From CAZHDI01 sp964531285 (lineage in GTDB: Bacteria > Pseudomonadota > Alphaproteobacteria > JAJFIK01), in NCBI GenBank assembly GCA_964531285.1, contig CAZHDI010000143.1, positions 1 to 6,149 on the forward strand: a stretch of 6,149 nt of DNA, given 5' to 3'. Below the pieces are notes generated by a model that was not told the DNA's origin, ran no database searches, and saw only the letters and a program-made list of their open reading frames with translations. Positions within the stretch are counted from its first letter, which is position 1. Every line of letters begins with the position of its first letter. Positions 1 through 5,314 of this stretch are shown here, piece by piece. A program made the translations under genes and the position numbers.

Positions 1-55
1 GACGCTCTCCAACATCTCGCTCGTTGAGGTGGTGGAGGCCCCGGTCCCGGCTCCG
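1..55 (+). repeat. Copy A of a tandem coding repeat (identical to 448-502)
   Basis: These 55 nt are identical to 448-502, an offset of 447 nt or exactly 149 codons. They encode the end of one domain plus the start of its Pro/Ala linker (TLSNISLVEVVEAPVPAP). Identity stops at nt 56, where the linkers diverge (GCGCC here, ATTCC in the second copy). The rest of copy A lies before the window. Confidence 0.9.
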
Positions 56-721
56 GCGCCGGTCCCGACCTTCGTGGAGCATTTCGACACCGCGACGCAG
101 ACCTTCGACCCCGCAGAATGGAGCGCAAACGGCCCCTGGGCGCTCGATCCAGTCAGCGGCAGCGCAAGCGCCACCGCCTCGGGCAACGACATCCTGCGCA
201 CGTCGTTGAGCATCACGCCCGGTGCAAGCTACGTGCTGAGCTTCGATGTGGACGCCAGCGTGCAGAGCCCAGGGCTTCTGAAGGTCGTCGCCCAGGCCTT
301 CGGTGGGGGGTCGAACGATGTTCTGGTGCGGTGGGATGCGCGGGTGAGCGACGGCGAGCGCGTGGAGATCGCGTTCGAAACGGTGCCCGACAGCCGCAAT
401 TGGCTGCAGCTCGACATCCGCCGCGGTGCTGGCATGGCGGGGCTGCTGACGCTCTCCAACATCTCGCTCGTTGAGGTGGTGGAGGCCCCGGTCCCGGCTC
501 CGATTCCAGCTCCTGGCGCGACCGATCACACGCTCTTGGCCGAGCTGATCGGGCAGGACAACCTGGTTCTGGCCTGTTGGTGGTCCCGGCGCCCTTGGCG
601 TCGCTCACTCTGGGCCGTTTCGTGGTTTACCGTACCGCCCCACCGGCCGTGGGCCGGGCGCGCGCCAATGACACACTGGTCTGAGCGCGTTTCGCCAGAA
701 AAACACACAAGACTTGAATGA
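2..721 (+). CDS. 3' part of a repeat-domain, carbohydrate-binding-module-like surface protein; C-terminal frame probably shifted
   Basis: The frame is open from the first complete codon of the window, so the true start lies upstream. Counting from nt 2, residues 1-12 are the end of one repeat, a Pro/Ala/Val linker follows, and a second copy runs from about residue 24 (FVEHFDT) to about 161 (LSNISLVEVVE). A second linker (VPAPIPAP) comes next. The repeat alternates hydrophobic strands, with ITPGASYVLSFDVDA and RNWLQLDIRRG, and resembles the jelly-roll fold of CBM4/9-like carbohydrate-binding modules. That is a fold-level guess, not an identified family. After about nt 574 the annotated frame becomes implausible, with seven Trp in about 40 residues. 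The frame one base back gives LLVVPAPLASLTLGRFVVYR and stops at 682-684, which looks like a membrane helix with a short basic tail. The protein may therefore be a surface-anchored glycan binder. It lies upstream of an EPS polymerase, which fits that role. Confidence 0.6.
   Translation, partial: TLSNISLVEVVEAPVPAPAPVPTFVEHFDTATQTFDPAEWSANGPWALDPVSGSASATASGNDILRTSLSITPGASYVLSFDVDASVQSPGLLKVVAQAFGGGSNDVLVRWDARVSDGERVEIAFETVPDSRNWLQLDIRRGAGMAGLLTLSNISLVEVVEAPVPAPIPAPGATDHTLLAELIGQDNLVLACWWSRRPWRRSLWAVSWFTVPPHRPWAGRAPMTHWSERVSPEKHTRLE
448..502 (+). repeat. Copy B of the tandem coding repeat (identical to 1-55)
   Basis: This is the second copy of the 55-nt block at the window start, in frame in the same gene. 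Nucleotide identity without synonymous changes implies recent duplication or gene conversion between tandem domains. It also means that short-read assemblies of the upstream gene may have collapsed or miscounted repeats. Confidence 0.9.
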
Positions 722-751
722 CCTCGCCCGCTTGTCGATGGTATGTAAACC

Positions 752-773
752 CTAGGGTACGCACTAGAGTACG
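752..773 (+). promoter_or_regulatory. Candidate operator: two CTAG-centred direct repeats, 12-nt period
   Basis: CTAGGGTACG (752-761) is repeated as CTAGAGTACG (764-773) with one mismatch. The first copy overlaps a perfect 10-nt palindrome, ACCCTAGGGT (749-758). The pair sits 37-58 nt upstream of the polymerase start, in the only AT-richer stretch before it. That position suits a promoter-proximal regulator or sigma-factor site. I cannot name the regulator, and no convincing -35/-10 pair is visible. Confidence 0.35.
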
Positions 774-809
774 TGGGCCTTTCGTGTGAGACAGGAGTGA
801 GTCGCGCCC

Positions 810-2276
810 ATGGCTGTGGTCGAAGACATCCGTTCCGGACGGTCCCGCCCAGCGGAGACGCGCCGCCGGGGCGCCGTGCCGCTGGACACAGGTGAAATCC
901 GCCGCGACCTTCCCGTGCCAGCGCTTTGGATCATCCTCTTCGTGCTCTCGTTGGTGCAGGGCGGCTTTCTGCTCTTAGGGGGGACGGTGGTCGGCGCCGC
1001 GCGCGGTTTGATGCTGATCGCGCTCGTCCCGGTGATCGCCGCCTACGCAATGGGCAAAGGCGGACAGGTCCGCCTACCAGACATCGCGATTCTTCTCTTC
1101 GTGCTCTGGCAGTATGTCTGCACCTTCGTGAACCACCCAGATGGCAGCCGGACGAACCTGACCGTCGCGACCTCGGTGGAAACGCTCGTGCCTTACTTCA
1201 TGGCGCGGGTGCTGATCCGCAACGAACGCAGTTTCCGGTTCCTGTTCCGCTGCTTGCTGGTGTCGCTTCTGTTCATTGTGCCCTTTGCAGCGATGGAGTC
1301 GCTGACCGGGCGCAACATCTTATCGGAAGTCTACAACCAGCTGCCCGGGATCGAGGGGTTCCGCGGCACCACGAACCCACCGCGACTGGGGCTTGAACGG
1401 GCCGATTCGGTATTCGAGCACCCGATCCTTTACGGCCTTTATTGCGCGCTGCCGTTCTCTATGGCGTGGATGGCCACCTTTCCCAACGCCTCGATGGCAG
1501 TTCGCGGGTTCTGGGCCGGGCTTTGTATGCTCGGCATGGTCTTCTCAGTCTCCACCGGTGCGATTTTGATGATCATGATGCAAGGCATGCTGATCGGCTG
1601 GAACTGGGTGATGGGGGCGGTGGCCGCGCGCTGGAAACTGCTTCTGGCGGGGTTCTGCGTGCTCTATCTGCTGGCTGCCGCGATCTCAGAATCACCGCCG
1701 CTGCTCTATATGGTTTCAAAAATGGCGCTCAGCGCGGATTCGGCGTGGAACCGGGTCAACATCTGGGAACATGGGAGCGCCAATGTCCGCGACAACCCGA
1801 TTTTCGGCTTGGCCTTCCGCCCATGGGAGCGGCCCGGTTGGCTCTTGCCAAGCGTCGATAACTTCTGGCTTTTGATGGCGATGCGCTATGGCTATCCGGG
1901 ATTTATCTTTCTCGTCACCGCGGTCGGCTGGCATTTCGTGACCATGGTGCGCAAGAACCTCGCGGCCTATCCCGAAATCAACCAGCTTCGGCTGGCCTAT
2001 CTCTTTACGCTCTTGTCAGTCTACGTGATGCTGGCGACCGTCCATATCTGGTCTGCCAGTTACATGCTGGTCATCTTCCTTCTCGGTGCTGGTGCCTGGA
2101 TTCTCGAGCTTCCAGAGACCCCTGCGGAGCCCGACGCGGCAGACCCCGGCGACGCCCGGTCAGGATCGGAGAGGGCGGCAGCTGCCGCTGCGGCGGCCCC
2201 GGGCAAAGTGCACTATAACCGCGATCACCTGCGCCCGTCTGGGCGATCGCGGCGGCCAACAGGCGTCCGCCGCTGA
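810..2276 (+). CDS. O-antigen ligase / Wzy-type exopolysaccharide polymerase family membrane protein
   Basis: Members of this family join lipid-linked oligosaccharide units into polymer, or ligate polymer to lipid A, on the periplasmic face of the inner membrane. The 488-residue product has a basic cytoplasmic N-terminus (1-36) and about ten hydrophobic segments, roughly at 38-57, 63-80, 90-107, 145-163, 203-222, 232-262, 275-292, 351-375, 394-411 and 416-432. Family-type signatures are RADSVFEHPILYG (197-209), the Arg/Trp/Pro/Gly loop NRVNIWEHG...DNPIFG (314-333) and SVDNFWLLMAMRYGYPGF (348-365). Together these form the usual large periplasmic loop near the C-terminus. AGGAG at 793-797 precedes the ATG by 12 nt, which is long but acceptable. 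The C-terminal tail (about 435-488) is unusual: a Pro/Asp-rich linker, eight consecutive Ala and an Arg-rich end. The sulfotransferase and EEP genes downstream favour an EPS polymerase over a lipopolysaccharide ligase, but sequence alone does not decide. Confidence 0.85.
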   Translation: MAVVEDIRSGRSRPAETRRRGAVPLDTGEIRRDLPVPALWIILFVLSLVQGGFLLLGGTVVGAARGLMLIALVPVIAAYAMGKGGQVRLPDIAILLFVLWQYVCTFVNHPDGSRTNLTVATSVETLVPYFMARVLIRNERSFRFLFRCLLVSLLFIVPFAAMESLTGRNILSEVYNQLPGIEGFRGTTNPPRLGLERADSVFEHPILYGLYCALPFSMAWMATFPNASMAVRGFWAGLCMLGMVFSVSTGAILMIMMQGMLIGWNWVMGAVAARWKLLLAGFCVLYLLAAAISESPPLLYMVSKMALSADSAWNRVNIWEHGSANVRDNPIFGLAFRPWERPGWLLPSVDNFWLLMAMRYGYPGFIFLVTAVGWHFVTMVRKNLAAYPEINQLRLAYLFTLLSVYVMLATVHIWSASYMLVIFLLGAGAWILELPETPAEPDAADPGDARSGSERAAAAAAAAPGKVHYNRDHLRPSGRSRRPTGVRR

Positions 2277-2366
2277 GCCCGGCCGTCGGTCGATATGCCT
2301 CGTCGCCGGGAGCCGGTCCAAGGCCCTAAGATCCCCGGCGAATGTCGATCCGTGACAGTGTGTGAT

Positions 2367-2370
2367 GGAG
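2367..2370 (+). promoter_or_regulatory. Ribosome binding site that decides the sulfotransferase start
   Basis: GGAG lies 6 nt before the ATG at 2377, an ideal spacing. The longer possible starts (GTG 2362, ATG 2365) lie at or just before this motif and have no comparable site upstream. The 2377 start is therefore preferred. Confidence 0.7.
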
Positions 2371-2376
2371 TGCGTG

Positions 2377-3144
2377 ATGCCCATTTTCAAAGCCGGCCCC
2401 AAGCTGATCTACTATGCCCATGTCCCCAAATGCGGTGGCTCGGCCGTCGAGCATTATTTATCTGACCGCTTCGGCCTCGTAGCGTTTCAGAACACCGCCC
2501 ATACCGCCCGCCCAAAAGAGCTGCGCTGGACCCGGACCTCGCCGCAGCATGTCGATGTGGACTCGCTGAACGCGCTTTTCCCAGAAGATTTTTTCGATGC
2601 AAGCTTTGCCATCGTGCGCCACCCTGAAAGTCGGCTCGTCAGCACGTATCACTTCCAATGCGAGGTGGAAAAGACGATCTCTGCCAATATTAGCTTCTCG
2701 GAATGGCTTTTAGAGCTGGCCGACCTGCGCCAAGAGAACCCCTTTGTCTACGACAACCACGTCCGCCCGATGATCGAATTGGTGCCAGAGGGCGCGGAGG
2801 TGTTCCATCTTGAACATGGGATCGACGCTATGGTGCCCTGGCTGGACAGGGTGACCGGCCAGAAGACTGGCATGCGCGCCGTGCCCCATGTGAACCGGCG
2901 CGGCGAATACGCGAAATCCAAAACCGGGCAAGTGACGCTCAGCGAGGCGGACCGAGCCCTGATCGCTCAGCTCTACGAGGCGGATTTCCACCGCTTTGGC
3001 TATTCCCCCGACAGCCGCGCACCGCTGGTGGCGCCGCCCGAGATGAGTGCCGAGGCGCTTGCCGAACGCGATGAGGCGCTGGAGACGATGGCGCGGCCGC
3101 TCAACAAGCTGAAATCCACGCTCACCCGCGCGCTCGGGCGCTGA
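2377..3144 (+). CDS. Sulfotransferase family protein (PAPS-dependent, Sulfotransfer_2-like)
   Basis: The predicted role is transfer of sulfate from PAPS to a hydroxyl or amine, probably on a saccharide given the EPS polymerase upstream. The 255-residue product opens with the 5'-phosphosulfate-binding loop AHVPKCGGSAVE (14-25, Lys18), typical of the carbohydrate sulfotransferase superfamily. The 3'-phosphate-binding motif is IVRHPESRLVSTY (79-91, Arg81 and Ser89). The family's usual C-terminal Tyr-rich motif appears as LYEADFHRFGY (199-209), and a charged helical tail follows. No signal peptide or membrane segment is seen, so it should act in the cytoplasm on precursors, or peripherally at the membrane. 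The start at 2377 has GGAG 6 nt upstream. A 100-nt gap separates it from the polymerase, and the EEP gene follows after 4 nt. The acceptor is unknown, and a glycosyl-type or degenerate non-catalytic member cannot be ruled out. Confidence 0.82.
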   Translation: MPIFKAGPKLIYYAHVPKCGGSAVEHYLSDRFGLVAFQNTAHTARPKELRWTRTSPQHVDVDSLNALFPEDFFDASFAIVRHPESRLVSTYHFQCEVEKTISANISFSEWLLELADLRQENPFVYDNHVRPMIELVPEGAEVFHLEHGIDAMVPWLDRVTGQKTGMRAVPHVNRRGEYAKSKTGQVTLSEADRALIAQLYEADFHRFGYSPDSRAPLVAPPEMSAEALAERDEALETMARPLNKLKSTLTRALGR

Positions 3145-3148
3145 GGCT

Positions 3149-4111
3149 GTGTCCCAGCGCTGGCGGGACCGGCTCGCCGGGGTCTGGCTGCTGGGTCTGG
3201 CCGCTGCGCTCGGGGCCGGGCTTGCCGCCCATCTCTGGCCCGAGATCGACACGTTTGTAAGCACGAACATGCGGATGGCCGACAGCCTGCGACCACATCT
3301 GCTGGTCCTGGGCGCGGGTCTGGCTTTGGGCCTTGTTTTTGTCGGCCCGCGCTGGCTGATCGGACCTGCGCTCGGCGCGGCGCTGCTTGGGGCCGGGGTG
3401 CTGGTGGTCGACTACCAATCCCGGATTGCGCCCGCAGGCACCCGGACCGACCTTACCGTCCTTTGGTTCAACGCCTTTTATGAAAACCCGATCGCGCCGG
3501 AGCAGCTTGAGGCGGCGTTCCGCGCCTCTGGTGCCGACATTATCGCCATCGGCGAGGCCAATCCGGCGTTGCCCGCCGCCGCGGCGCTGCGCGATCTTTA
3601 TCCTCACATGTCCGGCTGCCGCGACCCGGCGGCGTGCGGGATCCTGATTTTGTCGAAATATCCCCTGGGCCAGCTGGCCTGGGAGGATCTCCCATCTGGA
3701 CCCGGCCGGTTCGTGACGTTCTGGGTGGCCCCGCCCGGCCGGCGGGCGACTGCGATCTTCGTCGCACATTTGGTCAAGCCCTGGTATTTGGGCCTCGCCG
3801 GGGCGGAGAAAGACACCCTTTTCGTGCCGTTTTTCATGCGCCGCGATCACCCTTTGGTGGTGATGGGCGACTTTAACGCTGCGCCTTGGAGCCGCCGGAT
3901 GCGTGAGCTTGAGCAACTCTTCGGCCTGACCCACCCGCCCCAGCCGCTGCCGACCTGGCCCGTGGGCGCTGGTCCCCTAGGGGTGCCCATCGACCACGTG
4001 CTGTTGCGCGGCGAGGCGGCGCTGAGCGGTATCGAGACCTGGGGGCAGGGGCTCGGCTCGAACCATCTGGGCCTTCTGGCCCGCATCGAGATCGCCGCGC
4101 GCCAGCCCTGA
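3149..4111 (+). CDS. Membrane-anchored endonuclease/exonuclease/phosphatase (EEP) family protein
   Basis: The EEP (DNase I-like) fold covers nucleases, phosphodiesterases and inositol/lipid phosphatases. The 320-residue product has three N-terminal hydrophobic segments (about 11-30, 50-66 and 68-88). A catalytic domain starts near 101 and probably lies on the periplasmic side. Recognisable EEP positions are Asn108 (FNAFYEN), Glu136 (IGEAN, metal ligand), His207 (FVAHLVKPW), Asp241/Asn243 (MGDFNAAPWS), Asp282 (PIDHVLL) and His306 (GSNHLGL). The last motif has Asn305 where many members have Asp (SDH). The start is a GTG 4 nt after the sulfotransferase stop with only a weak GAGG nearby, so translational coupling is likely. 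The next in-frame ATGs would remove the first membrane segment. The membrane anchor and glycan operon argue for a phosphodiester bond in an envelope or lipid-linked substrate rather than DNA; that is inference. Confidence 0.8.
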   Translation: MSQRWRDRLAGVWLLGLAAALGAGLAAHLWPEIDTFVSTNMRMADSLRPHLLVLGAGLALGLVFVGPRWLIGPALGAALLGAGVLVVDYQSRIAPAGTRTDLTVLWFNAFYENPIAPEQLEAAFRASGADIIAIGEANPALPAAAALRDLYPHMSGCRDPAACGILILSKYPLGQLAWEDLPSGPGRFVTFWVAPPGRRATAIFVAHLVKPWYLGLAGAEKDTLFVPFFMRRDHPLVVMGDFNAAPWSRRMRELEQLFGLTHPPQPLPTWPVGAGPLGVPIDHVLLRGEAALSGIETWGQGLGSNHLGLLARIEIAARQP

Positions 4112-4228
4112 GAGCGGGGCGGGCGGTCGCGCCCCAAAAGAGCCCCCCACGCCGGCGTGCTGACAGCCGGGTTCAAGGGTGTCTCGTACCCGCGCCAAGC
4201 CTTGTCCCTTCGACGTGTGAGGCGGACC

Positions 4229-4778
4229 CTAGAGCTGGTCCCGGTTTTTCGACCGATTTGTCGCCGGGCCACGCTATAGCTTTGGTTTAATGTCAGGCGG
4301 CAATCTCCAGCTTCGGGGAGCGGCTATCATAAGCCGCGTCCGGCGTCAGCAGGCCAGGCGATGAGTGCGCGCGAGGTGGTATCACGACGAAGGTTCTGGC
4401 GCTCACAGACGCGCTTGGCAACCTCGTCGACTTTCGGCTGCTGCCAGGTCAGGCCCACGATCTGCGCGGCGTTCCCGACTTCATCAAAGACTTGGCTGCC
4501 GATTATTTTCTGGCCAATCGCGCCTTCGACGCTGATTGTCTTCGAAAAGCTCTGACCGCGCATGAAATGGCGCCAGTCATACCACCGAAACGTAACCGTC
4601 GGCCGCTCGCCGACTACGACGCCGAGATCTACAAATGGCGCCATCTGGTCGAGAACTTCTTTGCAGACCTGAAAGATAACAGGGGCATAGCCACCCGCTA
4701 CTGCAAAACAGACGCCAGCTTCTCTTCTTTCATCGCCATCGCCGCAACCGTCCTTTGGCTCACGTCAACGGACCCTAG
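4229..4778 (+). mobile_element. Internally deleted IS5-family insertion sequence remnant (edges tentative)
   Basis: The 10-mer CGGACCCTAG occurs at 4223-4232 and again at 4769-4778, bracketing the transposase fragment. IS5-family elements often target YTAR/CTAG-type sites, so the two CTAG copies (4229-4232 and 4775-4778) could be a target duplication. The enclosed span is about 550 nt, against roughly 800-900 nt for an intact element of this type, and the missing part matches the absent N-terminal half of the transposase. No convincing terminal inverted repeats were found, so the edges are inference; only the transposase content is secure. Confidence 0.45.
4293..4365 (-). pseudogene. Possible C-terminal tail of a second transposase, minus strand
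   Basis: Read on the minus strand, the frame ending at the stop at 4293-4295 gives LLTPDAAYDSRSPKLEIAA, which looks like a genuine protein C-terminus. The frame stays open further in but runs opposite to the IS5-type transposase from about 4375, where it makes no sense as that protein. It may be the end of another mobile-element gene joined here by deletion or nested insertion. I do not recognise the family, and chance is possible. Confidence 0.25.
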
Positions 4779-4815
4779 CAAAACACTCATCGTTAAAATT
4801 TGGTGGTTGGCCTGA
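4375..4815 (+). pseudogene. IS5-family (DDE_Tnp_1-like) transposase, N-terminally truncated remnant
   Basis: The frame from GGITTKVLALTDALGN (near 4375) to the stop at 4813-4815 reads as the C-terminal half of an IS5/IS427-type transposase, about 146 residues. Family landmarks are LLPGQAHDLRG, ADYFLANRAFDAD, PVIPPKRNRR, YKWRHLVENFFADLK and GIATRYCKT. The catalytic Glu sits in HLVENFF (codon 4651-4653). The second catalytic Asp, normally in LADRAFD or ADKGYD, is replaced by Asn (AAT, 4516-4518). The first Asp would be in the missing N-terminal half. A stop in the same frame at 4330-4332 prevents upstream extension. The final residues (about 4779-4812) look like read-through past the old element end. 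This protein cannot be an active transposase. Confidence 0.85.
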
Positions 4816-4881
4816 GCGGTAAGAGGGCTTCTCGTCCACCTGCAACGTTTATTGCCTCTTGCCTGTCTGCCATTTACCCAT

Positions 4882-4887
4882 GAGGAA
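4882..4887 (+). promoter_or_regulatory. Ribosome binding site that decides the spike base protein start
   Basis: GAGGAA lies 6 nt before the ATG at 4894. A longer in-frame start at 4852 would add 14 residues unlike the family N-terminus and has no such site, so 4894 is chosen. Confidence 0.75.
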
Positions 4888-4893
4888 CCGCTG

Positions 4894-5157
4894 ATGCCTG
4901 ACATGTTCAAGAGCCATACGCCCAGCTTAAATTCGCCAGCCAGCCATGTCTTTCCTATAGAACCTAATGACACCGCAGCCCTGTCGCATGTCACACGTGC
5001 AGTCTATGTCGGCGGGCAGGGCAATCTGCAGATTACAGCGTTGGGTGGTCAAACCATCACACTGACCAACGTTCCCGCTGGCACCATTTTCCCGCTTCGC
5101 TGCACCCATGTTCTTGCCGGAGAGACGACAGCGACCGCATTGGTGGGGCTGTTCTGA
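4894..5157 (+). CDS. Spike base protein, RCAP_Rcc01079 family (GTA/phage head-spike GhsA-like)
   Basis: The product is a short soluble protein of 87 residues. The N-terminal pattern MPDMFKSHTPSLNSPASHVF, an acidic turn (PIEPNDTAAL), an Arg/Val strand (TRAVYVGGQGNLQIT) and a C-terminal FPLRCTHVLAGETTATALVG are those I associate with small Rhodobacteraceae spike base proteins. As I recall, R. capsulatus rcc01079 (GhsA) and rcc01080 (GhsB) form head spikes of the gene transfer agent that bind the capsule. Four or five beta-strands with Gly-rich turns fit a small beta-barrel that plugs into a capsid or oligomerises. No spike-tip (GhsB/DUF2793-like) gene follows it here. It may be an orphan copy, a prophage relic or part of a dispersed GTA locus. 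It sits just after IS debris, and its codons are somewhat more AT-rich than those of the EPS genes. Confidence 0.75.
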   Translation: MPDMFKSHTPSLNSPASHVFPIEPNDTAALSHVTRAVYVGGQGNLQITALGGQTITLTNVPAGTIFPLRCTHVLAGETTATALVGLF

Positions 5158-5168
5158 CGAAAAGGGGG

Positions 5169-5240
5169 ATGGCGATAGGGCTTGCGCAGGCGGATCGAGA
5201 GGATCGCATGGCACTGAAGCGCTGGCTCACTGGAGGATGA
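5169..5240 (+). CDS. Possible 23-residue leader-type small ORF
   Basis: ATG at 5169 follows a purine run (AAAGGGGG) and reads 23 residues ending ALKRWLTGG. The stop overlaps an ATG at 5237 as ATGA, a classic coupling arrangement. An internal ATG at 5208 has GAGGA 4 nt upstream and would give a 10-residue peptide. There is no family evidence and the length is within chance, so it is recorded only because 5158-5314 holds no other gene. Confidence 0.15.
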   Translation: MAIGLAQADREDRMALKRWLTGG

Positions 5241-5314
5241 ACTCGCAGCGGACGCAAGCTCATGCGCGGCGTCTGCGGGCTGCTTCACATGCGGCGGCAC
5301 AGGATCATGTGCGG

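Noticed and set aside
2278..2310. Inverted repeat CCCGGC / GCCGGG between the polymerase and sulfotransferase genes
   Set aside because: A 6-bp stem with a 21-nt loop and no T run is unlikely to be a terminator or a specific operator.
2086..2355. Plus-strand frame overlapping the end of the polymerase gene
   Set aside because: Its composition is shadow-like, it has no ribosome binding site and no family resemblance; the polymerase frame retains better third-position GC.
3122..3934. Long minus-strand open frame opposite the EEP gene
   Set aside because: It is Arg/Gln/Pro-rich, has no recognisable motif, and lies antisense to a gene with full catalytic motifs; such frames are common in high-GC DNA.
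4116..4135. GC-rich hairpin (GGGGCG ... CGCCCC, 8-nt loop) just after the EEP stop, as an intrinsic terminator
   Set aside because: It is followed by AAAAG rather than a T run on the plus strand, and the minus strand has no T run after it either. The stem is short and expected in GC-rich DNA.
4168..4200. GGGTTCAAGG followed by CGCGCCA, resembling a tRNA T-arm and 3' end
   Set aside because: No matching T-stem, anticodon arm or acceptor stem can be folded around it.
4327..4644. Minus-strand open frame across the transposase fragment
   Set aside because: The plus-strand frame here carries unmistakable IS5 transposase motifs; the minus-strand product is a shadow.
5108..5314. Extending the exported protein upstream to an ATG at 5108
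   Set aside because: This start lies inside the spike base gene in another frame, has no ribosome binding site, and the added residues are Arg/His/Gly-rich with no coding character.
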